Positions 1 through 9,173 of a stretch of 64,000 bases of DNA are shown piece after piece; position 1 is the first letter of the stretch, and each line of letters begins with the position of its first letter. The translations under genes were made by a program, and so were the position numbers. The notes under the pieces are model-generated. The model was given only the letters and a program-made list of their open reading frames with translations. It did no database searches and was not told the origin of the DNA. Source of the DNA: Hygrophila difformis (taxonomy: Eukaryota > Streptophyta > Magnoliopsida > Lamiales > Acanthaceae); the NCBI GenBank assembly GCA_030278955.1, contig JAOANR010000009.1, forward strand, positions 41,874,945-41,938,944. Reading direction: 5' to 3'.

Positions 1-727
1 AACAGTACACCACTTGTTTTGATAACCAAGACTGATCATTAATGCAAATATATGCTTCTTTTTAGAATATTTTTGTTCAAATTTGTTCTTTCGTTTTATC
101 ATTCCTTCAAGATTTTGTACTTTGATGAGCAGCTAAACGGTAACTTCTTCAAAGTATCTCTTTCAGCAGTTTTGGTAGCAACTGTCTTTGGTAGATTAAT
201 GAACTTTGCAATTATTTTTTATCAACAATAACAAGTAGATGTCCTACATGCCCAAGTAGCTTTTTGTTTAAATTCACAGCACATGAATATTCTCCTTCAA
301 ATCTTCAAAAGCATATGCAAATTCATCAAATTCAAGATCACCATCAGATTTGGATTTCAATAGAAATAGGTGGAGTTAATGTGGTTGTTTCCCTGGTTGA
401 AAGAACATCTCCTTCATTTTCACTTTCTTCATCTCCTTCAGAAGTATCACTTTCCTCATCTTCACAGTAACTTGAAAAGCCTTTCATTCTCTCCTTTTAG
501 CTTTGGGACTCAAATTTCTTGTGTATGATGCCACCACAATCATAGCACATAAGGATCTTGAAGTTTTCAAGAAGTTCCAGCTCTTTATACTTCATTTTCC
601 CTTGACGGTGATTCCGAGCAATGTTCCACCACCACACTGATAACCACCACAATCATTCTTCTTGTAGTTTAACTATTTAGGTTGTTTCTCTTGCAACATA
701 CGAGACACTTTCTTGGTAATGAAGGAT
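1..727 (-). pseudogene. Ty1/copia gag remnant, downstream half (zinc-knuckle region)
   Basis: Read on the minus strand, this stretch gives acidic Glu/Ser/Asp-rich pieces and a decayed zinc-knuckle of the type CxxCGG-x-H near 525-545. This is what follows the capsid-like part of plant copia Gag. No frame stays open; several stops and shifts are visible. It is the continuation of the gag piece at 11,778-12,500: the chromovirus E1 sits between them and duplicated AGCTC (728-732 and 11,773-11,777). Further left (1-260) the minus strand still looks like the coiled spacer between Gag and protease. Function is lost. The family assignment comes mainly from the upstream half, so this half is less certain. 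Confidence 0.6.
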
Positions 728-1078
728 AGCTCTGTAATACCCGAGAATTTTCCAACATAAAATAAAATAGTAATTAAATAAATAAATAATAAATAAAATA
801 AATACTATAAATAAATAAACAAAACCAGCAAATAAAAGAAATAAATAAAGATAAGAAAATGAGAAATGAGATTTTTACTTAAAAAGGAATTAAAGGAATT
901 TAATTAAACAAAAGGATGGATAAATGGTACACCAAAATCCGACACCAATGAACTCGAGTATTCGAGTCCAAAACATCCAATTAGACTGAGAATAAAATTA
1001 GAGAGAAAGTATGAACCCGAATATACCCCGGAAATCGGAATTCGGGAGCATAGAGGGATAGAAACCCGAAAGAGAGGC

Positions 1079-1127
1079 GGAAAAGCACGACGGATCGCAC
1101 GACCCGCCCGGACCGAAGTCCAGGCGA
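1079..1127 (+). promoter_or_regulatory. Conserved GC-rich U3 block with hairpin (E1)
   Basis: This block of about 50 bp is almost unchanged, with one extra C, in the U3 of element E5 on the minus strand (about 43,502-43,550 and 48,450-48,498), although the rest of the two LTRs has diverged strongly. It contains a hairpin at 1,106-1,125: eight-base arms with one mismatch around the loop CGAA. The copy in the E1 3' LTR is at 9,520-9,568. It lies about 180 bp before the TATA box. A role as enhancer or transcript structure is inference. Confidence 0.5.
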
Positions 1128-1303
1128 AGTCGGCGCGGTGGCCGCGCGGTGAAGTGTCTTCAGCGCGCCACGACCACGCCACCCCACAGATTCGTTTGTT
1201 GCGTGAATCTCTCGCCCGAACGCGGATTTTTCGACTTTCGGTTGAACATCTCTCGACTCCAGACTTTTAGGTCGGTTGTGGACGCCCTAGGGACTTAGAA
1301 TTC

Positions 1304-1311
1304 TATAAATA
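1304..1311 (+). promoter_or_regulatory. E1 LTR TATA box
   Basis: TATAAATA lies 571 bp into the 5' LTR, followed by a GC-richer stretch where transcription would begin. In the 3' LTR the same site reads TATGAATA (9,745-9,752), so the two LTRs differ at the core promoter. Confidence 0.7.
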
Positions 1312-1627
1312 AGCCCCTTGGGAGCCCCAAACAAGTTTACAAAACCCTACACTCTTCTATACGTTCGAAACCCTAAATTCGGAGTCGACGGAAAGCACCA
1401 AACGGAGGCAGCAGCTTGGACGAAAATCCAAGGTCTCCAAACGTTGTGGTAAGCTCTAGTCCAATAAATCTTTTCACGTTTCTATCCGAAAACGGATTCT
1501 AACTTCGATTCTTTTCTTTCTACACCCCGTATCGAATCTAGATCGTAGAACCCGACGAACGGAGAGGAGAAACGGTGATCTGGAAGCCACGCCTCCGAAC
1601 TAGACATTCCCGACGTTCATAGACACT

Positions 1628-2970
1628 GTAAGTTAACCTTACATGGTTTTGGGAGATTCTAAAACATTCGAAACCTAAAAGATTCAACAAGAACCATAAA
1701 TCTGTCCACTTTTGATTTTCTACCGACGCAACAGATTTGGTGAATTTTTCCGACCCTTAAAACGAACTCAAACGGAAAAACTTAAAACACGAAAAACGTT
1801 CCTAAGACTTAGACCTAGCTACTGTAAAAATTTGAGAATTGTTGCAGTTGATTTGATATGTGAAAACCCGTCGAAACCGAACTGTTTGATTCTAGATCTT
1901 GAAATCTTGGACAGAACTTAGGAATGATCTTGATCACGTTTTTGACATAGGATCTAGGCTGTTTTAGATCTTTGGCCGAACATGAAAGTTGTAGACAAAT
2001 GTTTTAAGATGATTCCTGTCAAGTTTCATTAAATTTGGAGTTGAATTGATATGTTAGAATTTGAAATCTTTAAACTGTGGCATGTTAAACTCGAACAGAT
2101 TTCTTCTTATGCGAAAATTGGCGATTTTGACCTACTTAGGTATCTCGGATTGAAAAAGTTAAAACACGAAAGTTGTAGATCTTGATGTTTCCGAGTCAGA
2201 TATGAAATTTGGAATTTTTGGAATTAAATCTGATTTTAGAAGAATTTTGGAGTAAACTGTGATTTACCGAAACGAAATTTTGAAATCTTGTTGAAACATG
2301 GAATTAACCTTTAGGGTTGAAACGAATTGAGATATTATTTCTAAATAATTACAATGGAAGGCAGATTTTAAAAATTAAATCCCCTTACAAACTTGATAAA
2401 TTAAAATTAGGGGTGAGTGCTCTGCAGGGTGCCCCCTAACGATTCACTTCGTGCCGTAATGGACGATGGTGACCCCGCGCGCTATACTTGAAATGTGATA
2501 TTGCCAAAACGGCGAAATATAGAGCCTACACTCTCGTGAATATCCGTATGGATTTCCCGAGGCTCCGGAGTGGTACTGGGTATGGCTGATACGACTGCGG
2601 CCGCCGGGCTACCGGCTAAACTTGTTGACATCGCGATTTTTATCGTAAAACTTTGAAATACCAAATCGGGAATGTAATGGGGATTCTAAATTAAATTAAA
2701 CTAGATTAAATGATATTGTTGTCAAATTAAATTATTTAAATGCTTTATTTAAATTATGGCTATTATTTTGAACCATGTGGTATGTGTTATTAAATAGAGC
2801 CTGAGATAAATTATGCTATTGGATATGGATTAGATAAAACTAAATGTTATGTTATTATCATGCTTTTGTTAAATTATTAAACTTATGGCTTTTAAACCCT
2901 ATAATCATGCATGTGTTAACTTACTCAGCAATTTTGCTGACCAAAACCATTTTTATTCCTTTCTTTACAG
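1628..2970 (+). other. Candidate intron inside the E1 5' LTR
   Basis: The 5' end reads GTAAGTTAACC at 1,628. The 3' end is a branch-like GCTGAC at about 2,936, a pyrimidine-rich run and TTTACAG ending at 2,970. All three signals recur in the equivalent place in E5 on the minus strand (42,986 down to 41,262) despite LTR divergence, and the 3' LTR of E1 has them too. If used, splicing would shorten U5 in mRNA while unspliced RNA stays the replication template. This is a prediction from sequence only. Confidence 0.45.
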
Positions 2971-3333
2971 AATATGTGGAATGAGCCTGTATGAGCACGA
3001 ATCATGCATGGGATTTTGGGGATTGTTATTTTGCTTTTAAATTTCGTACTTAGACTATATTATGAACGGGCCTGTTTAACCCGTGTTTTGGCCATGTCGG
3101 CCCTTTTTATAATTTCCGCTGCGATACTGTACTAAACTAAATATTTCCGCTGCGCTATGCTATTATTATTTTCGAATTATATTGTATGGGCTATTTTGAA
3201 TGCTTTAAATGTTTTAAATATTGCAATACCTAGCCTTGCATCTCTTTAGTAAGCTCGGAGAAACCGTGTCTTACTAGGGAGATGTGGCGGTGACATCCCG
3301 ACCTGTGTGACCAAAAACCGGGGTGTTACAAGT

Positions 3334-3345
3334 TGGTATCAGAGC
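3334..3345 (+). other. E1 primer binding site (tRNA-iMet)
   Basis: TGGTATCAGAGC, complementary to the 3' end of plant initiator tRNA-Met, starts three bases after the LTR end at 3,330. This is the usual primer site of chromoviruses and many copia elements. Confidence 0.95.
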
Positions 3346-3425
3346 CCGGTTATTTTTAAACTATTATTTTTAAACTACTATTTTTAAACCATTATTATTT
3401 TTAAACTATTATTAATATTTTGACT
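3346..3425 (+). repeat. AT-rich short tandem repeats after the PBS
   Basis: Four to five degenerate copies of a unit like ACTATTATTTTTAAA follow the primer site directly. E5 has a comparable set of repeats next to its primer site. No coding signal is present. Confidence 0.7.
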
Positions 3426-3567
3426 ATTCTTTTAAATTATAAAGTATTATTTCCATGGAGAAAAAAATTTTTATTTTTAAAACCCATGGGAAAAATATAT
3501 ATATGGTTGCATTAAATTATTATTGGGGGGAAATATCATTTGCATATGCATGTTGCATCTCTGCTAT

Positions 3568-3707
3568 GAACTTAGAATCTTGGAAACTTGAACTTAGAAT
3601 CTTGGCGAAACTTGAACTTAGAATCTTGGCGAAACTTGAACTTAGAATCTTGGAAACTCGAACCTAGAATCTTGGCGAATTGAACTTAGAATCTTGGCGA
3701 ATATTAA
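3568..3707 (+). repeat. Tandem repeat of a 22-25 bp unit in the E1 leader
   Basis: Six successive units begin GAACTTAGAATCTTGG or one base different, with a short variable tail (AAACTT, CGAAACTT, CGAATT). A seventh is decayed. The array lies in the untranslated leader just upstream of the small ORF at 3,731. Confidence 0.9.
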
Positions 3708-3730
3708 CCTAGATCTCTTGCTTGCGCTAG

Positions 3731-4006
3731 ATGGCTAGTCAAGACATGATGCAGTTGATGGTCAGGATGATGAGTGTACATCTCGATTCCCACCAAACCC
3801 TAGAGCAAATGAAGTACCGTATGGCTCAGTTGGAGGCCAATTTACATCACATGGGCAACTTGAGAGAGGCGGATCATTACCGCATAAACCAACTCGAACG
3901 CCAAGTCCAAACCCTCACTACACAAAACTTAATACTAAAGGAATACATCGATGCCCACGGGCAGGACTTAAACACTATCTTTGATGAGCTGATGCCGCCG
4001 AGCTGA
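3731..4006 (+). CDS. Small coiled-coil ORF upstream of gag in E1
   Basis: A 91-residue ORF with an ATG start lies between the leader repeats and gag. It has no resemblance to Gag core domains. The sequence is Met-, Gln- and Leu-rich with a heptad-like pattern through most of its length (roughly residues 10-75), as in a coiled coil, and an acidic end. It ends about 205 bp before the gag start. It stays fully open while gag next to it carries stop codons. It could be a genuine accessory ORF, or the N-terminal exon of Gag joined by splicing or reinitiation. No function can be assigned from the sequence. Confidence 0.45.
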   Translation: MASQDMMQLMVRMMSVHLDSHQTLEQMKYRMAQLEANLHHMGNLREADHYRINQLERQVQTLTTQNLILKEYIDAHGQDLNTIFDELMPPS

Positions 4007-4210
4007 TGCCCACGGGAATGCCCGATTTAATTTTTTTTTTTAAAATCGAAACAAAACAAAATAAATTAAAATAAAACCCCCGAGGCGTCGTACGCTTCTT
4101 AGTTCGAACAAAGCGCCACGTGCTAAATTGCAATACACATATACATGTATGGAAATTGCTTAGACTATACGTTAAATTCACCAGACCTAATCTCTTCCGT
4201 TTGTACCAGA

Positions 4211-5518
4211 ATGGCACCCAGAGGAAGAGGAAGAGGAAGAACTCAAACCACTCCCCAAACCACCACTGAAACTCCTACTGAGACACTACCAAACGTCACT
4301 GAACCGATTCAACCTGAAATGGAACAACCCCAAGGTGCGCAGGACGCCCCCGCACAGAACAATGTGGGCGATCGTCTTAGGACGATAGAGGAAGTGTTGA
4401 TTGCGCTCGGGAACGCGCAAGTCAACCAGGGTCAAGCTGCGGCGGTACCTCCGCCCCAAGCTCGCCCTAACTACCTAGCGATGGTGAATCCCTACTAGCC
4501 GCCCCACTATGCTGGTGAGGAGGATCCAGCTAAACTGGAGGAATGGATCCGGACTTTTGACAAGCTGCTAGGAGCGGTCAAATGTCCGGAAGGAGAGAGG
4601 GTACATGTCGCTTCATACTACTTGGGAGGCGAAGCTGATGACTGGTGGCAAGCAACGCAAGCCAAACTAACTGAAGATGACGAGCCTTACTCGTGGATGG
4701 AGATGATGGAACTACTCAGGGATCGATTCTATCCCTTGAGTACCAAAGCTGCCATGTACGAAGAATTCCTGTCGTTGAAGCAAGGAAGCCAAACGGTGCA
4801 GGAATACTACACCCGCTTCAAGGAGCTGGTGAGGTTCGCACCAAGGCTAGTGCCTACTGATGCGGAGAAGGCACAGAAGTTCGAGATGGGACTGAACCTG
4901 TCTGTACGTGAAGTGATCGCGGGGGTACACTACCCCGATTTGCAAACCGTATAAGATCGCGCTGTAGCGGTAGCACGCGTGCAGCAGCTGAAAAGAAGGG
5001 TGAGTGGGGAGTCCAGCAGGGGTCCTCAGGACAAGAAAAGCCGAGACTCAAGAAACGAGAACAACACTGGAAGGAACGAGCAGCGCAGAGGGTCGAATAG
5101 GCCCCAACAAAACAACACGGGAAGGAGGTTCAATCAAGAAGATCCGGTACCGCCTTGCCCGCGATGTGGACGACCACATCTGGCAAGGGGATGCCCGCAA
5201 CAAGGCGCCTGTTACCGATGCGGTCGAATGGGTCACGTTCGACGGGAATGTCGAACTAGGCTCGAGAACATAACGAAGAGGGACGATTTGGTCGCGGGGC
5301 AAGAACAGCCTCAAAACCAAAACGGTCGAAACGGGAATAACCAAGGGTACAGACCCCCTCAAAATAGGCCGCAAAACCAGAACCAGAACCAACGACCTCC
5401 GCCCCCACAGAATCAAAACCAGCAACAAAATCAGCAGCCGAATGCGAACCAGCAGGGCAATCAGGGACGCCCTATGGGGAGGCTGAACGTGGTGAACCAA
5501 GCGGACGTGCCTGCGCAA
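4211..5518 (+). pseudogene. gag: E1 gag (two in-frame stop codons)
   Basis: The start chosen is the ATG at 4,211, giving MAPRGRGRGR, which matches the start of the related E5 Gag. An in-frame TAG lies at 4,496-4,498 and a TAA at 4,952-4,954; otherwise the frame is open through to the protease. The middle part (about 4,540-4,950) is the retrotransposon Gag capsid-like domain, recognisable by a DWW motif and a YxRF motif. The nucleocapsid part (about 5,150-5,260) has two zinc knuckles, one of spacing CX2CX3HX4C and one canonical CX2CX4HX4C. A Gln/Asn/Pro-rich linker follows. Gag would form the particle and package RNA; this copy cannot make it full length. Confidence 0.9.
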
Positions 5519-8500
5519 GGAGAAGTGATGGCAGGTACATTTCACGTTTTGAATACACCCCTTAGAATTTTATTTGATTCCGGAGCTAGTTGCTCAATTA
5601 TTGCATCAAGGATAGTGCCTGAGTTAGATCTACCTAAGTGCGAGAGAATTAGCTTAGGAATTCAATTGCCTTCTGGAGAAGTAGTGTCTTGCTCTAAACG
5701 ATATAACGGAATTCCTATAGTGATAAAGAACGTAGAATTCTTCGCGAACTTGGTAGAATTTAACTTAAGAGACTTTGACATCATACTGGGGATGGATTGG
5801 CTATCCCAGTATAAAGCGGTGATCGAATGCCAAAAGCAAAAGATCACCTTGTCAAAAAGTAAGGGAAAGAGAGTTATCTTTTACTCTCAGCCCCCTAAGA
5901 AAAGTAACAAAATCGTTAGCGCACTTAAACTAAGTAACTTGATGCGTAAGGGGTATGAACTATATGCGTGCTATGTGCACAACCTTGAGGCGGAAGAGAA
6001 CAAGGTTGATAGCATACCAGTGGTAAGAGAATACCCGGACGTGTTCCCTGAAGACATTCCGGGCATGCCACCTGAGAGAGATCTTGAATTCACGATAGAT
6101 CTCATTCCGGGGACAGAGCCTGTCTCGAAAGCTCCGTACCGGATGGCACCACTGGAAATGAAGGAGTTAAAGGAACAACTCGAGGAGCTATTGGGAAAAG
6201 GTTACATAAGACCGAGTACGTCCCCTTGGGGAGCACCGGTTTTTTTTTGTCAAGAAGAAAGACGGAGGACTACGTCTTTGCATAGATTACCGAGGACTAA
6301 ACCAAGTGACCATTAAGAATAAATACCCCCTTCCGAGAATAGAGGATCTGTTTGATCAACTGAAGGGAGCTTCAGTATTCTCGAAGATCGATTTGCGATC
6401 TGGGTATCATCAATTGAGGATCGCCGAGAAGGACATTCCGAAGACGGCATTTCGAACGCGATATGGCCATTACGAGTTCACAGTGTTATCCTTCGGGTTA
6501 ACAAATGCTCCGGCCATGTTCATGAATCTCATGAACAACGTGTTCCGAGAATTGTTAGACCAGTGTGTCATAGTGTTCATTGACGACATCCTGATCTACT
6601 CGAAGAGCGAGGAGGAGCATGCGAAACACTTACATCAAGTGTTGGAAATCTTGCGAAGAAATCAGCTATACGGCAAGCTGTCGAAATGTGACTTCTGGCT
6701 GAAAGAAGTGGCATTTCTCGGACACATAGTATCCGCTGATGGAGTATCAGTGGATCCGGCAAAAGTCTCTGCCGTAACTGAATGGGCAACTCCGAAAAGT
6801 CCAACCGAAATAAGGAGTTTCCTTGGATTAGCCGGATATTATAGACGATTTGTGAAGGACTTTTCAAGGATTGCACGTCCTTTGACCCAGCTACTTAAGA
6901 AAGGAGCAAAATACGAGTGGACCGAAGCGTGTGAGACTGCGTTTCAAGAGCTGAAGAAACGACTCACAACCACACCCGTGTTAACATTACCATCAGAGAA
7001 TGGTGACTTCGAAGTATATAGCGATGCTTCGAAGGAAGGTTTAGGTTGTGTCTTGATGCAAGACTCGAGAGTCGTAGCCTACGCATCACGCCAACTAAAA
7101 CCTCACGAGGAAAATTATCCGACACATGACCTGGAGTTGGCAGCGGTCGTTTTCGCTCTAAAGATATGGAGACATTATCTTTATGGGCGGAAGTGTCGAA
7201 TGTTCACCGACCACAAGAGCTTGAAATATATATTCACTCAGAAGGAGTTGAATTTGAGACAGCGAAGGTGGTTGGAACTCATTAAAGACTACGATTTAGA
7301 GATAGCGTACCACGAGGGGAAGGCGAATGTGGTAGCCGATGCCCTAAGTCGGAAAACCCAACACGTGACAAACTCGTTGGTGATTCCGCCGGCATTGTAC
7401 ATGGATTTGGCAAGATTGGAGTTAGAACTTGTGCATCCTGGCACAGTGAGAGAAACGGTCAATGCCATGGTCGTAGAAACTCCAATATTAGACGAGATTC
7501 GACTCGCTCAACCGGGCGACCCGAAACTCGCGAAGATAAAAGGGTATATTGCCGAAGGAAAGGCAATAGGATTTGCTGTCCACGAGGATGGAAGCATCCG
7601 TTTTAAAGGGAGATGGTGCGTACCCTTTAAATGTGCCGAATTGAAGCAAAGGTTGATGGAGGAAGGGCACAACACGCCATATTCCGTACATCCCGGAGGT
7701 GACAAGCTATACAAAGATCTGAAGAAGATCTATTGGTGGCCGGGAATGAAGAAGGAAGTGGCAAATTTCGTGGCGAGATGTCTCACCTGCCAAAAGGTTA
7801 AGGCAGTGCGACATAAACCCTTAGGATTGATGCAACCACTAGAGATTCCAAGTTGGAAGTGGGATAGCATCTCAATGGACTTTGTCACGGGATTACCCCG
7901 ATCACCTAAAGGCATGAATAAGATTTGGGTGATTGTGGATAGGCTAACGAAGACAGCTATATTTATCCCAATGAAAGACACGTGGACTATGGACCAATTG
8001 GCCCGAGCCTACATCGATAATGTGGTACGACGACATGGAGTACCACATGATATCATTTCCGATAGAGACAGTAGATTTGTCTCTCATTTCTGGACGGAGT
8101 TACAAAAAGCTCTCGGTACTCAAATCAAAATGAGCACCGCATTCCACCCGATGACGGATGGACAAACCGAGAGAACAATCCAAACACTAGAAGACATGCT
8201 GAGAGCATGTGTGTTGGAATTCAAAGGAAATTGGAAATCTCATTTACCCTTGATTGAGTTTTCCTATAATAATAGTTACCATGCTAGTATCGGCATGGCA
8301 CCTTTCGAGGCATTGTATGGACGAAAGTGCCGAAGTCCGTTGAGCTGGGAAGAAAACGATAAGTCCGTGGTAGTGGGACCACAACTTATCGAAGACATGG
8401 CTCAACAAATCAAAGTGATCCAAGGGAATATGAAAGCCGCTCAAGACCGTCAAAAGAGTTATGCCGACGTGAGACGACGAGACCTAGAATTTCAAGTGGG

Positions 8501-8943
8501 AGATAGGGTCATGCTAAAGATATCACCCATGAAGGGGGGTGATGCGCTTTGGCAAACGAGGGAAGTTAAGTCCTCGATACATAGGACCTTACGAAATTCT
8601 AGAACGAGTCGGAACTCTAGCCTACCGATTGGCTTTACCGCCACACTTAGATAGAGTTCATAATGTCTTCCATGTCTCACAACTAAAGAAGTATGTGCCG
8701 GACCCGACACATGTACTTCAACCGGAGATAATTGAGCTAGACGAAGATTTGACTTACGAAGAAGTCCCAGTGCGTATTCTCGATACTAAGGAACGAGTAA
8801 CGAGGAACAAAACCATCAAAATGATCAAGGTTCTTTGGTCAAACCACGAAAGTGAGACGGCAACTTGGGAAGTAGAATCCGATATGAGGGAACGATACCC
8901 GACATTGTTCCAAACCGATACCGACACAGTTATGGGGACATAA
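5519..8943 (+). pseudogene. pol: E1 pol: protease, RT, RNase H, integrase, chromodomain (two +1 frameshifts)
   Basis: It is in one frame with gag. The protease has DSGA near 5,570. RT has the FIDD catalytic motif at about 6,576. RNase H follows with acidic residues in [14 protein letters not shown] and TDHKS. Integrase has the HHCC zinc site (about 7,668-7,790) and the DDE acids in MDF, SDRDSRF and TDGQTER. A chromodomain closes the protein (about 8,760-8,910), ending at TAA 8,941. Two slips break it: a T run of nine at 6,240-6,248 where eight would keep frame, and a G run of six at 8,534-8,539 where five would. Both could be real mutations or homopolymer sequencing errors. Confidence 0.95.
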
Positions 8944-8975
8944 CTGCAATCTTAAGGGGGAGAGGATGTCATACC
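8927..8975 (+). other. Upstream hairpin plus PPT-like tract plus LTR-start-like sequence (relic module, E1)
   Basis: A hairpin (arms CAGTTATG and CATAACTG, loop GGGA, 8,927-8,946) overlaps the end of pol. Seven bases later comes the purine tract AAGGGGGAGAGGATG (from 8,954), then TGTCATACCCC, which resembles an LTR start. The same module sits at the matching place in E5 (44,455-44,506). It lies about 205 bp before the true PPT and LTR. Confidence 0.7.
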
Positions 8976-9134
8976 CCCTAACTTTTTCGTGCAATTTTGT
9001 AAACTTTTGAACTACGTTATGGCTTGATCCCTTTACCGGGTACGTAGGCAGCTTAGAAGTTTTAATTCTAAGTTCAGTCACAACATAATAAAACAAACAC
9101 AAGACCTTAGCACGAGACGAGAAAAGCCGAAACA

Positions 9135-9173
9135 CAACTTCGAGGACGAAGTTGATTCTTAAGGAGGGTAGAC
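9135..9173 (+). other. E1 polypurine tract with upstream hairpin
   Basis: A perfect hairpin, arms CAACTTCG and CGAAGTTG with loop AGGA (9,135-9,154), is followed six bases later by AAGGAGGG (9,161-9,168) and the 3' LTR at 9,174. The polypurine tract primes plus-strand DNA synthesis. The hairpin design recurs in the other elements of the window. Confidence 0.85.

Larger units (their letters stand above)
733..3330 (+). repeat. E1 5' LTR
   Basis: It is nearly identical to 9,174-11,772, with only scattered substitutions and single-base indels by eye. It starts TGTAATACCC and ends GGGTGTTACA, so the termini are inverted repeats of each other. It holds a GC-rich U3 block around 1,079-1,180, a TATA box at 1,304, and a candidate intron at 1,628-2,970. 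Short ORFs in it on both strands have no protein resemblance and recur in the 3' copy. Confidence 0.95.

Noticed and set aside
904..1182. ORFs of 68-94 codons in E1 LTRs (also 9,345-9,711)
   Set aside because: They lie in the GC-rich U3 block, occur in both LTRs, and have no protein-like features.
5048..5545. Minus-strand ORF of 165 codons within E1 gag
   Set aside because: Antisense shadow of the Gln/Asn/Pro-rich Gag linker.
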